Below, in pieces: positions 16,387 to 24,706 of a stretch of DNA of 42,776 nt. The stretch's first letter is position 1. The number at the start of each line of letters is the position of its first letter. The position numbers and the translations under genes were made by a program. Under the pieces are notes generated by a model. That model was not told the origin of the DNA. It ran no database searches and saw only the letters and a program-made list of their open reading frames with translations. The DNA comes from Alphaproteobacteria bacterium (GTDB lineage Bacteria > Pseudomonadota > Alphaproteobacteria > Micavibrionales > Micavibrionaceae), in the NCBI GenBank assembly GCA_023140215.1, contig JAGLMC010000004.1, forward strand, positions 1 through 42,776, read 5' to 3'.

Positions 16387-18558
16387 ATGTCTGAAACACC
16401 TCAGAAAGAAGAAGATTTGTCTAGTAAAGAGGACGATCAGGAAGTCATGCTTGATATGGCTGATGATGGTCAAGATCAAGTTGAAGTTGAAGATCAAGCT
16501 GAAGAGCAAGATCAGGAAGTATTAATTTCTGAAGAAACTGAAATAGTTTCCGGAGCTGTTAGTTTTGATAAGGATATTGATATTTTAGCACTTGATCCTC
16601 TTCCAGAGCGTGATATTGGAAGTGTGAAGGCGTATAGAGCTGTTGGGCGTAACAGGAATACTGATGATTATTTTGCTCTGGTGTGTGAACGTAGTCTTGT
16701 TCCTCGTATAAAAGCTGCTGTTGCTTATGATCGTATTGAACATTCTTCTTTAATCAAGCTTGTCGATTTTGGGGTTTTGTATTGGCCTGAGGCAAGGCAG
16801 GAACGTTATGTTTTTATATATAAAGATACTATGGGAAGTCCTCTATTAAAAAGGGGTGAGGATAATTTTCTAAAATGGAAGCAAGATGCTGTTATGGATA
16901 TCATCGTTAAACCGATGATTGGTATGTTGCAGGAGTTCAGGGATAGAGATTTTTTTCATGGTGCTATTTGTCCCGAAAATATATTTAATGCTGATAAGTT
17001 TGATAATATTAAAAGTGTTGTTCTGGGGGATTGTTTATCTGCTCCCGCATCTTATTTCCAGAGTGTTCTTTATGAAACAATAGAGCGATCATTAATTGAA
17101 CCTATTGCGCGTGGTGTTGGAACGCCTTCTGATGATTTATATGCTTTTGGCGTATCGTTGGCTGTGATTATGCGCAGTAATGATCCTTTGGAGGGGTTGG
17201 ATGATTTGGAAATTATCAAGCGGAAAATTGAGTATGGTACTTATTCTGCTATTACCGGTAAGGATCGATTTAAGGGGCTTATTCTTGAACTTTTGCGCGG
17301 TATTTTACATGATAATCCGACTCAACGATGGACTATTGATGAGGTGTTGATCTGGATGGACGGTCGCCGTCTTAGTCCAAAGCAATCTCAGAAACAGAGA
17401 AAAGCGCCCCGTCCTTTTGTGTTTATAGATCAGAAGTATTTCTTAATTCAGATTTTAGCTATGGATATTGGAAAACATCCTGATGAGACACTTAAGATTA
17501 TAGAGAATGATGAGTTGGTACAATGGCTTGAACGTTCGGTTGAAGATGAAGATGTTTCTTTGCAGGTTCAAGAAGCCAGAGAGTTTGCTAGAGAGGGTGG
17601 TGCTGTATCTGATTATCATAATCGTTTGTCTGCCGGAGTGGCTTTAGCGCTTTATCCGATGTCACCGATTTATTATAAGGGGCGGCGTTTTAATGGTGAT
17701 GGAATTGGAACATCATTGGCTGAGGCTATTGTTCTTAGGCGGGATACAAAAGTGTTTTCGGAACTTTTTAGGAATAATATTGCTATAAGGTGGTTAGCTG
17801 CAACACAAAATCCGGGTTTGGATGTATCTATTTTGCTTAATAAATTTGATGCTTGCCGTACTTTTTTGTTGCAAAACAGGGTTGGGTTTGGGGTTGAGCG
17901 GTGTTTGTATTTTTTATGTCCGGAAGCGCATTGTTTGAGTGAAAAACTGAAAAGGTATTTTGTGACGACACCTGAACAGATGATAGATGCTTTTGAGGAT
18001 ATGTGTAAGAGAGGTGAGTCTCCGGCTTTTTTTCTTGATCGTCATACTATAGCTTTTTTATCACTTAAAGATCCAAGATGTATTGATGCGTATTTATATG
18101 ATCTTGGTTCATCAGAGGAATATAGAAAGATTTTGGGTAATTTAAAAGTCTTGGCAAGAATACAAGGGCGTAGAAAATTGAAACAGTTTCCTAATATTGC
18201 CAAGGCTTTTGTTGAGATGTTACCTGTTGTTTATGATCGTTATCATGATAATAAATCCAGAGTTAAAATAGAGAAAAATGTTAATAATTGTGCTAGTTCC
18301 GGTGATTTGGTTGGTATGGCCGGTTTGTTGAATAATACAGATACGCAACAAAAGGATATTACATCTTTTAAACAAGCAATGTATGAATATTCTACTTTGA
18401 AAAAAGAGTGGAATGATTTAGAGGAACGTTTGAAGGATAAAGCAACATTTGGTTATGGGATTGGAAGTGAGATTTCTGCCATTATTTCCAGTATTTTGTC
18501 GGGAGTGATTATTTTATGTATTGCTTTTTATTTTATATTAGGACAAACAGGTTTTTAG
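16387..18558 (+). CDS. Membrane-anchored pseudokinase-like protein, unknown function
   Basis: From ATG 16387 the protein has 723 residues: a very acidic Asp/Glu/Gln-rich N-terminus (1-70), a protein-kinase-like region (about 75-330), a large unassigned region, and one C-terminal membrane helix (about 696-718) that would leave the bulk in the cytoplasm. Kinase landmarks are present but degenerate. The catalytic loop reads HGAICPEN (191-198) instead of HRDLKPEN, losing Asp and Lys. The DFG motif is DCL at 215, and the VAIK lysine is not seen. DDLYAFGVSL and NPTQRWT match subdomains IX and XI. It is likely a pseudokinase scaffold. An in-frame TTG at 16360 is less likely than this ATG, which has AAGG nine bases upstream. 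It is followed after nine bases by a small membrane protein, a probable partner. Confidence 0.75.
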   Translation: MSETPQKEEDLSSKEDDQEVMLDMADDGQDQVEVEDQAEEQDQEVLISEETEIVSGAVSFDKDIDILALDPLPERDIGSVKAYRAVGRNRNTDDYFALVCERSLVPRIKAAVAYDRIEHSSLIKLVDFGVLYWPEARQERYVFIYKDTMGSPLLKRGEDNFLKWKQDAVMDIIVKPMIGMLQEFRDRDFFHGAICPENIFNADKFDNIKSVVLGDCLSAPASYFQSVLYETIERSLIEPIARGVGTPSDDLYAFGVSLAVIMRSNDPLEGLDDLEIIKRKIEYGTYSAITGKDRFKGLILELLRGILHDNPTQRWTIDEVLIWMDGRRLSPKQSQKQRKAPRPFVFIDQKYFLIQILAMDIGKHPDETLKIIENDELVQWLERSVEDEDVSLQVQEAREFAREGGAVSDYHNRLSAGVALALYPMSPIYYKGRRFNGDGIGTSLAEAIVLRRDTKVFSELFRNNIAIRWLAATQNPGLDVSILLNKFDACRTFLLQNRVGFGVERCLYFLCPEAHCLSEKLKRYFVTTPEQMIDAFEDMCKRGESPAFFLDRHTIAFLSLKDPRCIDAYLYDLGSSEEYRKILGNLKVLARIQGRRKLKQFPNIAKAFVEMLPVVYDRYHDNKSRVKIEKNVNNCASSGDLVGMAGLLNNTDTQQKDITSFKQAMYEYSTLKKEWNDLEERLKDKATFGYGIGSEISAIISSILSGVIILCIAFYFILGQTGF

Positions 18559-18567
18559 GGACTGTAG

Positions 18568-19086
18568 ATGGCAAAAAAAAATGTAACAACCAAGGGTGTA
18601 ACTAATAAGCGAAAAGGAAAGCTTAGCAGTAAAAGGCAGATTGTTTTTATTTTCATTGTTTCGGTTGCTGTTGTTTTTCTACCAACGACTATTATTTTGA
18701 TAATTGGTTTGTTACCTTCTTTTGTTTCTGTTTTTGTTGATAAAAGTAAGAAAAAAATCACGCCCATTACTGTTGGTGCGTTAAATTTAGCTGGATGTTC
18801 ACCGTTTTTATTTGAACTTTGGGTGCAAGGTAATACGGTTGGTGATGCTATGAGAATTATTGCAGATCCTATGTCTGTTGTTGTTATGTATTCTGCTGCG
18901 GCTGTTGGATATCTTTTAGATTGGGCGGTTACCGGTATGATTTCCGGTTTTTTATATCAAAAAGGGATTGTTCGTCAGGATGTTATTGTAAATCGTCAAA
19001 ATGAACTTGTTTCTCGGTGGGGAAAAGAAGTTACAGGAGCTATAAGGCTTGATGAGTATGGGTTTGCTGTTGAAAAAGAGAGGTAA
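18568..19086 (+). CDS. Small membrane protein paired with the pseudokinase
   Basis: The 172-residue protein has a Lys/Arg/Thr-rich cytoplasmic N-terminus (1-24), a long hydrophobic stretch (25-57) and a second membrane segment (about 102-128). A moderately hydrophobic section lies between them (NLAGCSPFLFELW). The polar C-terminus includes LVSRWGKEV. No signal-peptide cleavage site or enzyme motif is evident. It begins nine bases after the stop of the pseudokinase gene, so the two are almost surely one operon. The kinase-like protein's C-terminal membrane helix could contact it. I know of no named function. The pairing is the main clue. Confidence 0.75.
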   Translation: MAKKNVTTKGVTNKRKGKLSSKRQIVFIFIVSVAVVFLPTTIILIIGLLPSFVSVFVDKSKKKITPITVGALNLAGCSPFLFELWVQGNTVGDAMRIIADPMSVVVMYSAAAVGYLLDWAVTGMISGFLYQKGIVRQDVIVNRQNELVSRWGKEVTGAIRLDEYGFAVEKER

Positions 19087-19119
19087 GAATTTTAAGTAGA
19101 AGATTTTTTATTTTTTTGC

Positions 19120-19149
19120 TTGACAAATTGGTAAAAGTATAGGAATATA
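19120..19149 (+). promoter_or_regulatory. Putative sigma-70 promoter upstream of tRNA-Ala
   Basis: A perfect -35 box TTGACA at 19120-19125 is followed after 17-18 bases by an A/T-rich -10 region (GAATATATT). The -10 match is poor, but this is the only consensus -35 between the preceding gene and the tRNA. It would give a leader of about 60-70 bases. Confidence 0.45.
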
Positions 19150-19219
19150 TTCAGTAGAGATGGCACGAATCCGTTAGGCGAAGAGTAAAAAATATATTAT
19201 AAAGTTTTTTCTATATAGA

Positions 19220-19295
19220 GGGTCCTTAGCTCAGCTGGGAGAGCGTCTCGCTGGCAGCGAGAAGGTCAGCGGTTCGATCCCGCTAGGATCCACCA
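19220..19295 (+). tRNA. tRNA-Ala, anticodon GGC
   Basis: The 76-base cloverleaf folds by eye. The acceptor stem GGGTCCT pairs with AGGATCC, the D-arm is GCTC/GAGC, and the anticodon stem TCTCG/CGAGA encloses loop CTGGCAG with anticodon GGC. The T-arm is AGCGG-TTCGATC-CCGCT, and CCA is encoded. All stems are complete, so the gene is intact. A run of eight T follows the CCA directly. It reads GCC/GCU alanine codons and stands alone between the small membrane protein and the groEL 3' region. Confidence 0.97.
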
Positions 19296-19350
19296 TTTTT
19301 TTTCGCAGTTGGCGAGCATAAGTGAGTTGGGAATATTTCTTTGTGATTTT

Positions 19351-19415
19351 GAATAAGAATCGTATAGATTCTATTCGAAATTGTACCGTGCGACTGCACG
19401 GCGGGCGTAAGCCCG
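19351..19415 (+). repeat. Cluster of three consecutive hairpins in the tRNA-groEL spacer
   Basis: Three inverted repeats follow each other. GAATAAGAATC/GATTCTATTC (19351-19376) has one bulge. CCGTGC-GACT-GCACGG (19386-19401) is perfect. CGGGC-GTAA-GCCCG (19402-19415) has a GNRA-type tetraloop. The last two overlap the start of the 61-bp dispersed repeat. The region is non-coding on both strands. Confidence 0.5.
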
Positions 19416-19456
19416 AAGCATGTCCGGCGTTTGAGGACTTGTATCAAAAATGTCAG
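19396..19456 (+). repeat. 61-bp dispersed intergenic repeat, copy A
   Basis: This sequence matches the minus strand of 24572-24632 at 54 of 61 positions without gaps. Five of the seven differences are transitions. Shared blocks include GCGTAAG, CATGTCCGG, GTTTGAGG and AAAAATGTCAG. Both copies are intergenic, and similarity fades into A/T-rich sequence after GTCAG. This is clearly a repeat family, though its function and copy number cannot be judged from one window. Confidence 0.75.
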
Positions 19457-19488
19457 ATTTTTAATTTAAATTATTAAAGTTGCAATAG

Positions 19489-19518
19489 AAAAAGGCCACC
19501 CGTTATGGATGGCCTTTT
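19489..19518 (-). terminator. Rho-independent terminator of groESL
   Basis: AAAAGGCCACCC and GGATGGCCTTTT pair around a five-base loop with one mismatch. On the minus strand the stem is followed by a T run, 23 bases past the groEL stop. It could also work on the plus strand. Confidence 0.85.
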
Positions 19519-19541
19519 AAGTATAAGAAATGGTGTAGAGC

Positions 19542-21251
<1,710 letters not shown>

Positions 21252-21266
21252 TTAGTTAAATTTTAT

Positions 21267-21292
21267 GAGATACACGCATTTGCGTGGATGTC
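21267..21292 (-). other. Hairpin in the groES-groEL spacer
   Basis: An imperfect 12-bp stem with a two-base gap, containing the perfect CACGCA/TGCGTG core at 21273-21286. There is no T run after it on the minus strand, so a terminator is unlikely. A role in mRNA processing or in setting the groES:groEL ratio is possible but only inferred. Confidence 0.4.
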
Positions 21293-21302
21293 TTTTTAGT
21301 AA

Positions 21303-21599
21303 TTAAACTATAATTCCAATTATATCGGATTCTTTCATGACCATTAATTCTTCATCATCAATGGTTATTTCTGTACCTGCCCATTTGGAAAAGATGACAC
21401 TATCGCCAGTCTTTACATCTAAGGGGCGTACATCGCCATTATCATTAACCAGCCCGTTTCCTGTGGCTACGATTTCACCTTCCATAGGTTTTTCTGCTGC
21501 TGAATCCGGAATAATAATTCCTCCGGCAGTTTTTTGGTCAGGTTCTATACGGCGAACTAATACACGATCGTGCAATGGTCTAAATTTTGTTTTTGCCAT
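21303..21599 (-). CDS. groES: Co-chaperonin GroES (Hsp10)
   Basis: Heptameric lid of the GroEL chamber. From ATG 21599 the protein has 98 residues and starts [17 protein letters not shown]. It has the mobile-loop segment [19 protein letters not shown] and a C-terminal [13 protein letters not shown], a complete standard GroES. AAGGAG eight bases before this ATG decides the start; a longer frame adds 18 residues of leader sequence. It is first in the groES-groEL operon. The leader from the putative promoter is about 200 bases. Confidence 0.98.
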   Translation of the reverse strand: MAKTKFRPLHDRVLVRRIEPDQKTAGGIIIPDSAAEKPMEGEIVATGNGLVNDNGDVRPLDVKTGDSVIFSKWAGTEITIDDEELMVMKESDIIGIIV

Positions 21600-21775
21600 T
21601 GTCTTTTCTCCTTTTTTATAATTGTTATTCTGAACTGACGTGAAGTATCTCAAGGCAATTATGAGATTCTTCGGTTGTGCCTCAGAATTACAATTTTGTG
21701 TTTAAACAAGCAGACTTTTCTACCCCGATTAAAGGCGGACTAAAAAGCCCCTTCACACTCAGTTTTAAAGCGCAA

Positions 21776-21802
21776 TTAACGCTCAATTTTTATGAGTGTC
21801 AT
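21776..21802. promoter_or_regulatory. CIRCE-like inverted repeat (possible HrcA operator)
   Basis: TTAACGCTC, exactly nine bases, then GAGTGTCAT: 13 of 18 positions match the CIRCE consensus TTAGCACTC-N9-GAGTGCTAA, and the spacer is exact. It begins directly downstream of the putative -10 box of the groES promoter, where an HrcA operator would block initiation. A competing inverted repeat (CACTCA near 21755 with TGAGTG here) lowers certainty. Confidence 0.45.
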
Positions 21803-21804
21803 AC

Positions 21805-21833
21805 GTATAGTGGAGTTAAGATGTTTTTTCAAG
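21805..21833 (-). promoter_or_regulatory. Sigma-32-type promoter of groES-groEL
   Basis: On the minus strand CTTGAA (21833-21828) is followed after 17 bases by CTATAC (21810-21805), the same pattern as the Hsp20 promoter. A second CTTGAA lies 12 bases further upstream (21845-21840). The spacer between groES and the divergent transporter gene holds no other strong candidate. Confidence 0.6.
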
Positions 21834-21994
21834 GGCTTTTTCAAGGGAGCAAAGTTAAACGGTTATAAATTATTATTGTAGATGTAATTGATTGAAATTT
21901 CGTGTATAGTCCCTCTGGGCTGCGTTCTGTAGTTATATGTGCTTTTTGTGCGTATTTTTTTTAAATAGATATGTGATTTTATAGGAGGTTTGTC

Positions 21995-23272
21995 GTGGGA
22001 CAAGAAAAGGGTTTACGTGGGATAATGGTTATCGTGGGGGCTTTGTTGATACAGTTGTCTCTTGGGGCTATTTATTCATGGTCGGTTTTTGCTAAGCCTT
22101 TGCAAACAGATGCAGGGTGGACTACTTCGCAAACTCAGTGGCCGTTTACTGTGGGGTTGGTAACTTTTGCTTTGGTTATGGTTTTTGCAGGGCGTAATCT
22201 TCATAAGTTTGGAGTTAGAAAACTGGCTATGGCCGGAGGTGTTTTGCTCGGTGCCGGATATGTGTTTGCCGGTTTGTCCGGCGGTGTAAGCTTTTGGCCT
22301 GTTTTAATAGGAATAGGGGTTCTTGGTGGCGCTGGAATTGGCCTTGGCTATGTTGTTCCGATAGCTGTCGGCATGCAGTGGTTTCCAGAGAAAAAGGGGC
22401 TTATAACCGGTATATCTGTTGCCGGATTTGGTCTCGGAGCTATGATCTGGGTTAAGTTGGCCGGTTCTTGGGGAAATTTAATTGTTGATTATGGTATAGG
22501 TTCAACCTTCATTATATATGGTGTGATATTTGCCTCTATGGTTCTTGTCGGCAGTTTGTGGATGAAGTTTCCTGAAGGTTTTGAGCCTCCCGTTCCCGGT
22601 TCTGCTAGTGGTTCTGGTGATTTTAACAGCAATGAAATGGTTAAAACATCTCAATATTGGTCTATTTTTTCAACATTTGCTATCGGAGCTACTGCTGGAT
22701 TGATGTGTATTGGTCTTATGAAGCAGTTTCCCAGTCAGGCACTTGAGAGTGCGGGTATTCCCAGTGATAGTGCTGATGCTATAGCTGGAACGGCTATGGT
22801 TGTATTTGCTATTGCTAATGCTATTGGACGTATTGGTTGGGGACAGATAAGCGACAAGATTGGAAAAATTTATAATAATGATTATATGGGTAGAAAATTT
22901 TCCATTGCTGTTATGATGGCTAGTCAAGGTGCTTTTGTTATTGCGTTTCCTTCTATTGCAGGCAACGAGATGCTTTTATATTTATTTGCAGCTCTTATCG
23001 GGTTTAATTTTGGCGGTAATTTTGCATTATTTCCTACTATTACGACTGATACATTCGGGTCTAAATTCTTTGGTCAAAACTATGGATATGTATTCCTTGC
23101 TTATGGCCTTGGAGGAACTATAGGCCCTATGCTTGGTGGATATTTAGGAAATATGGGTAATTTCGCACTTGCCTTTACAATCACCGGAGTTATGAGTGTT
23201 CTGGCAGCAGTTATAATCTATATGGTTAAAGTTCCTGAAAAGCAGGTTGCTGAAAAACAGGCTGTTAGTTGA
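21995..23272 (+). CDS. OFA-family MFS transporter (oxalate/formate antiporter-like)
   Basis: Inner-membrane carrier of the major facilitator superfamily, 425 residues, with about 12 hydrophobic segments. The N-terminal IQLSLGAIYSWSVFAKPLQ and the following GWTTSQTQWPFT are typical of the OFA group, which moves small carboxylates such as oxalate, formate or lactate. The substrate cannot be fixed from sequence. The central loop is short and hydrophilic. The start is GTG 21995, decided by AGGAGG six bases upstream. It diverges from groES across a 395-base spacer and converges on sucC, with an inverted repeat between them. It has no metabolic operon partner here. Confidence 0.85.
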   Translation: MGQEKGLRGIMVIVGALLIQLSLGAIYSWSVFAKPLQTDAGWTTSQTQWPFTVGLVTFALVMVFAGRNLHKFGVRKLAMAGGVLLGAGYVFAGLSGGVSFWPVLIGIGVLGGAGIGLGYVVPIAVGMQWFPEKKGLITGISVAGFGLGAMIWVKLAGSWGNLIVDYGIGSTFIIYGVIFASMVLVGSLWMKFPEGFEPPVPGSASGSGDFNSNEMVKTSQYWSIFSTFAIGATAGLMCIGLMKQFPSQALESAGIPSDSADAIAGTAMVVFAIANAIGRIGWGQISDKIGKIYNNDYMGRKFSIAVMMASQGAFVIAFPSIAGNEMLLYLFAALIGFNFGGNFALFPTITTDTFGSKFFGQNYGYVFLAYGLGGTIGPMLGGYLGNMGNFALAFTITGVMSVLAAVIIYMVKVPEKQVAEKQAVS

Positions 23273-23292
23273 TTAACTGTTAATGATTAGAT

Positions 23293-23328
23293 AGTAGCTA
23301 CTTGTTTGTGATTAAATAGGTAGCTACT
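23293..23328. terminator. Possible bidirectional terminator between transporter and sucC
   Basis: AGTAGCTAC (23293-23301) and GTAGCTACT (23320-23328) are perfect 9-bp inverted repeats with an 18-base loop, followed by a short T run on the plus strand. The right arm contains the sucC stop codon. The convergent gene ends make a terminator plausible, but the loop is long. Confidence 0.4.
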
Positions 23329-24532
23329 TTACTGCACTTTTTTGTGTAGCCGTTACAATTTTTCTGGCTGCATCATCGAGATCATTAGCTGTAATAATTG
23401 ACAAACCGGAATCTGCTATAATTTTTTTGCCTTCTTTAACATTTGTGCCTTCAAGACGCACAACAAGCGGAATATCCAGCAAAATTTCCTTTGCTGCAGC
23501 AACTATTCCTTCGGCAATTATGTCACATTTCATAATTCCACCAAAGATATTAACTAAAACACTTTTTACATTAGGATCAGATAAAATAATCTTAAACGCT
23601 ACAGTTACGCGTTCCGATGTTGCGCTACCACCAACATCCAGAAAATTCGCAGGTTCGCCTCCGTAAAGCTTAATAATATCCATCGTAGCCATAGCAAGAC
23701 CGGCACCATTAACCATACAACCAATATCACCATCAAGACGTACGTAAGACAGCTCATTATCCGTAGCAATCTTTTCATTAACATCTTCTTCGCTCTCATC
23801 CCTAAGCGCAGCAATTTCGGGATGACGAAACAATGCATTAGGATCGAAATTCATCTTTGCATCCAAAGCCATCACTTTGTTTTCTACAGTAATCAATGGA
23901 TTGATCTCTATAATAGAAGCATCAAGCTCCATATATGCTTTATATAAACAGGCAAACATATCCATAGCACTAGCCTTAACTGCGCCTTTTAATCCCAGTA
24001 CATCGGCAAGCTTTTCCGTATTAGCGTTAGTAACGCCAATTATAGGGTCAATGCTAACTTTGATGATTTTTTCCGGAGTTTTTTCGGCGACTTCTTCAAT
24101 ATCCATACCACCTTCGGTAGAAATTATAAACGTCACTTTGGATGTTGCACGATCAAGAAGCACAGAAACGTAATATTCTTTATCAATATCAACGCCATTA
24201 GTTACATAAAGACGTTGAACTTTTTTACCTTCTGCGCCTGTTTGCTTGGTAACGAGAATATTATCCATCATTGCTTCAGCTGCAATACGAACTTCATCAA
24301 CATTCTTGCAAAGACGAACACCGCCTTTATCATCAGCACTTCCCTTAAAATATCCAGCCCCACGCCCTCCGGCGTGTATTTGAGCCTTAAGTACGAATAG
24401 TGTTGTACCGTTATTTTCAAGCTCCTTAGCAGCCATAACAGCTTCCTGAACATTCATAGCTGCAATGCCTTTAGGCACAGAAACACCATATTTTTCAAGT
24501 AATTTTTTAGCTTGATATTCATGGATATTCAT
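23324..24532 (-). CDS. sucC: Succinyl-CoA synthetase beta subunit SucC
   Basis: TCA-cycle enzyme subunit that carries the ATP-grasp nucleotide site and pairs with SucD to interconvert succinyl-CoA and succinate. The 402-residue protein starts [17 protein letters not shown]. It has the glycine-rich [17 protein letters not shown] with the metal-binding acidic residues, LDVGGSA and IFGGIMKCD. The length is normal. sucD, nearly always immediately downstream, is missing here: the next gene is the convergent OFA transporter. The spacer toward rpsA contains copy B of the 61-bp repeat. The Shine-Dalgarno is weak (GAGAG about 12 bases upstream). Confidence 0.96.
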   Translation of the reverse strand: MNIHEYQAKKLLEKYGVSVPKGIAAMNVQEAVMAAKELENNGTTLFVLKAQIHAGGRGAGYFKGSADDKGGVRLCKNVDEVRIAAEAMMDNILVTKQTGAEGKKVQRLYVTNGVDIDKEYYVSVLLDRATSKVTFIISTEGGMDIEEVAEKTPEKIIKVSIDPIIGVTNANTEKLADVLGLKGAVKASAMDMFACLYKAYMELDASIIEINPLITVENKVMALDAKMNFDPNALFRHPEIAALRDESEEDVNEKIATDNELSYVRLDGDIGCMVNGAGLAMATMDIIKLYGGEPANFLDVGGSATSERVTVAFKIILSDPNVKSVLVNIFGGIMKCDIIAEGIVAAAKEILLDIPLVVRLEGTNVKEGKKIIADSGLSIITANDLDDAARKIVTATQKSAVK

Positions 24533-24571
24533 AAAGGATTTGCTCTCTTATAATAATTTTACATTAAAAAG

Positions 24572-24632
24572 CTGACATTTTTAATCCAAGCCCTCAAACA
24601 CCGGACATGTTTCGGACTTACGCACGCCGTGC
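24572..24632 (-). repeat. 61-bp dispersed intergenic repeat, copy B
   Basis: The minus-strand counterpart of 19396-19456 (54/61 identical). It lies between the rpsA stop and the sucC start, in the direction of transcription of both. Its first part can form a short GCAC/GTGC hairpin that differs from the hairpins of copy A, so the sequence, not one fixed fold, is what the copies share. Confidence 0.75.
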
Positions 24633-24688
24633 TCTTTTACTCTGTAATATCACAGTTCAACAAAGTTCCTGAAAAGTTGAGATTCGCT

Positions 24689-24706
24689 AAACAACTATAG
24701 TTGTTT
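24689..24706 (-). other. Palindrome just after the rpsA stop
   Basis: AAACAAC-TATA-GTTGTTT is a perfect 7-bp stem with a four-base loop, directly following the rpsA stop codon on the minus strand. No T run follows, so it may stabilise the 3' end rather than terminate. Confidence 0.35.

Noticed and set aside
19161-19176. Sigma-54 promoter candidate TGGCACG upstream of tRNA-Ala
   Set aside because: The -24 half is perfect but the -12 half lacks the required GC (reads CGTT at that position).
21677-21868. 63-codon open frame on the plus strand upstream of groES
   Set aside because: It covers the groESL promoter and CIRCE-like region, has no Shine-Dalgarno and no family features.
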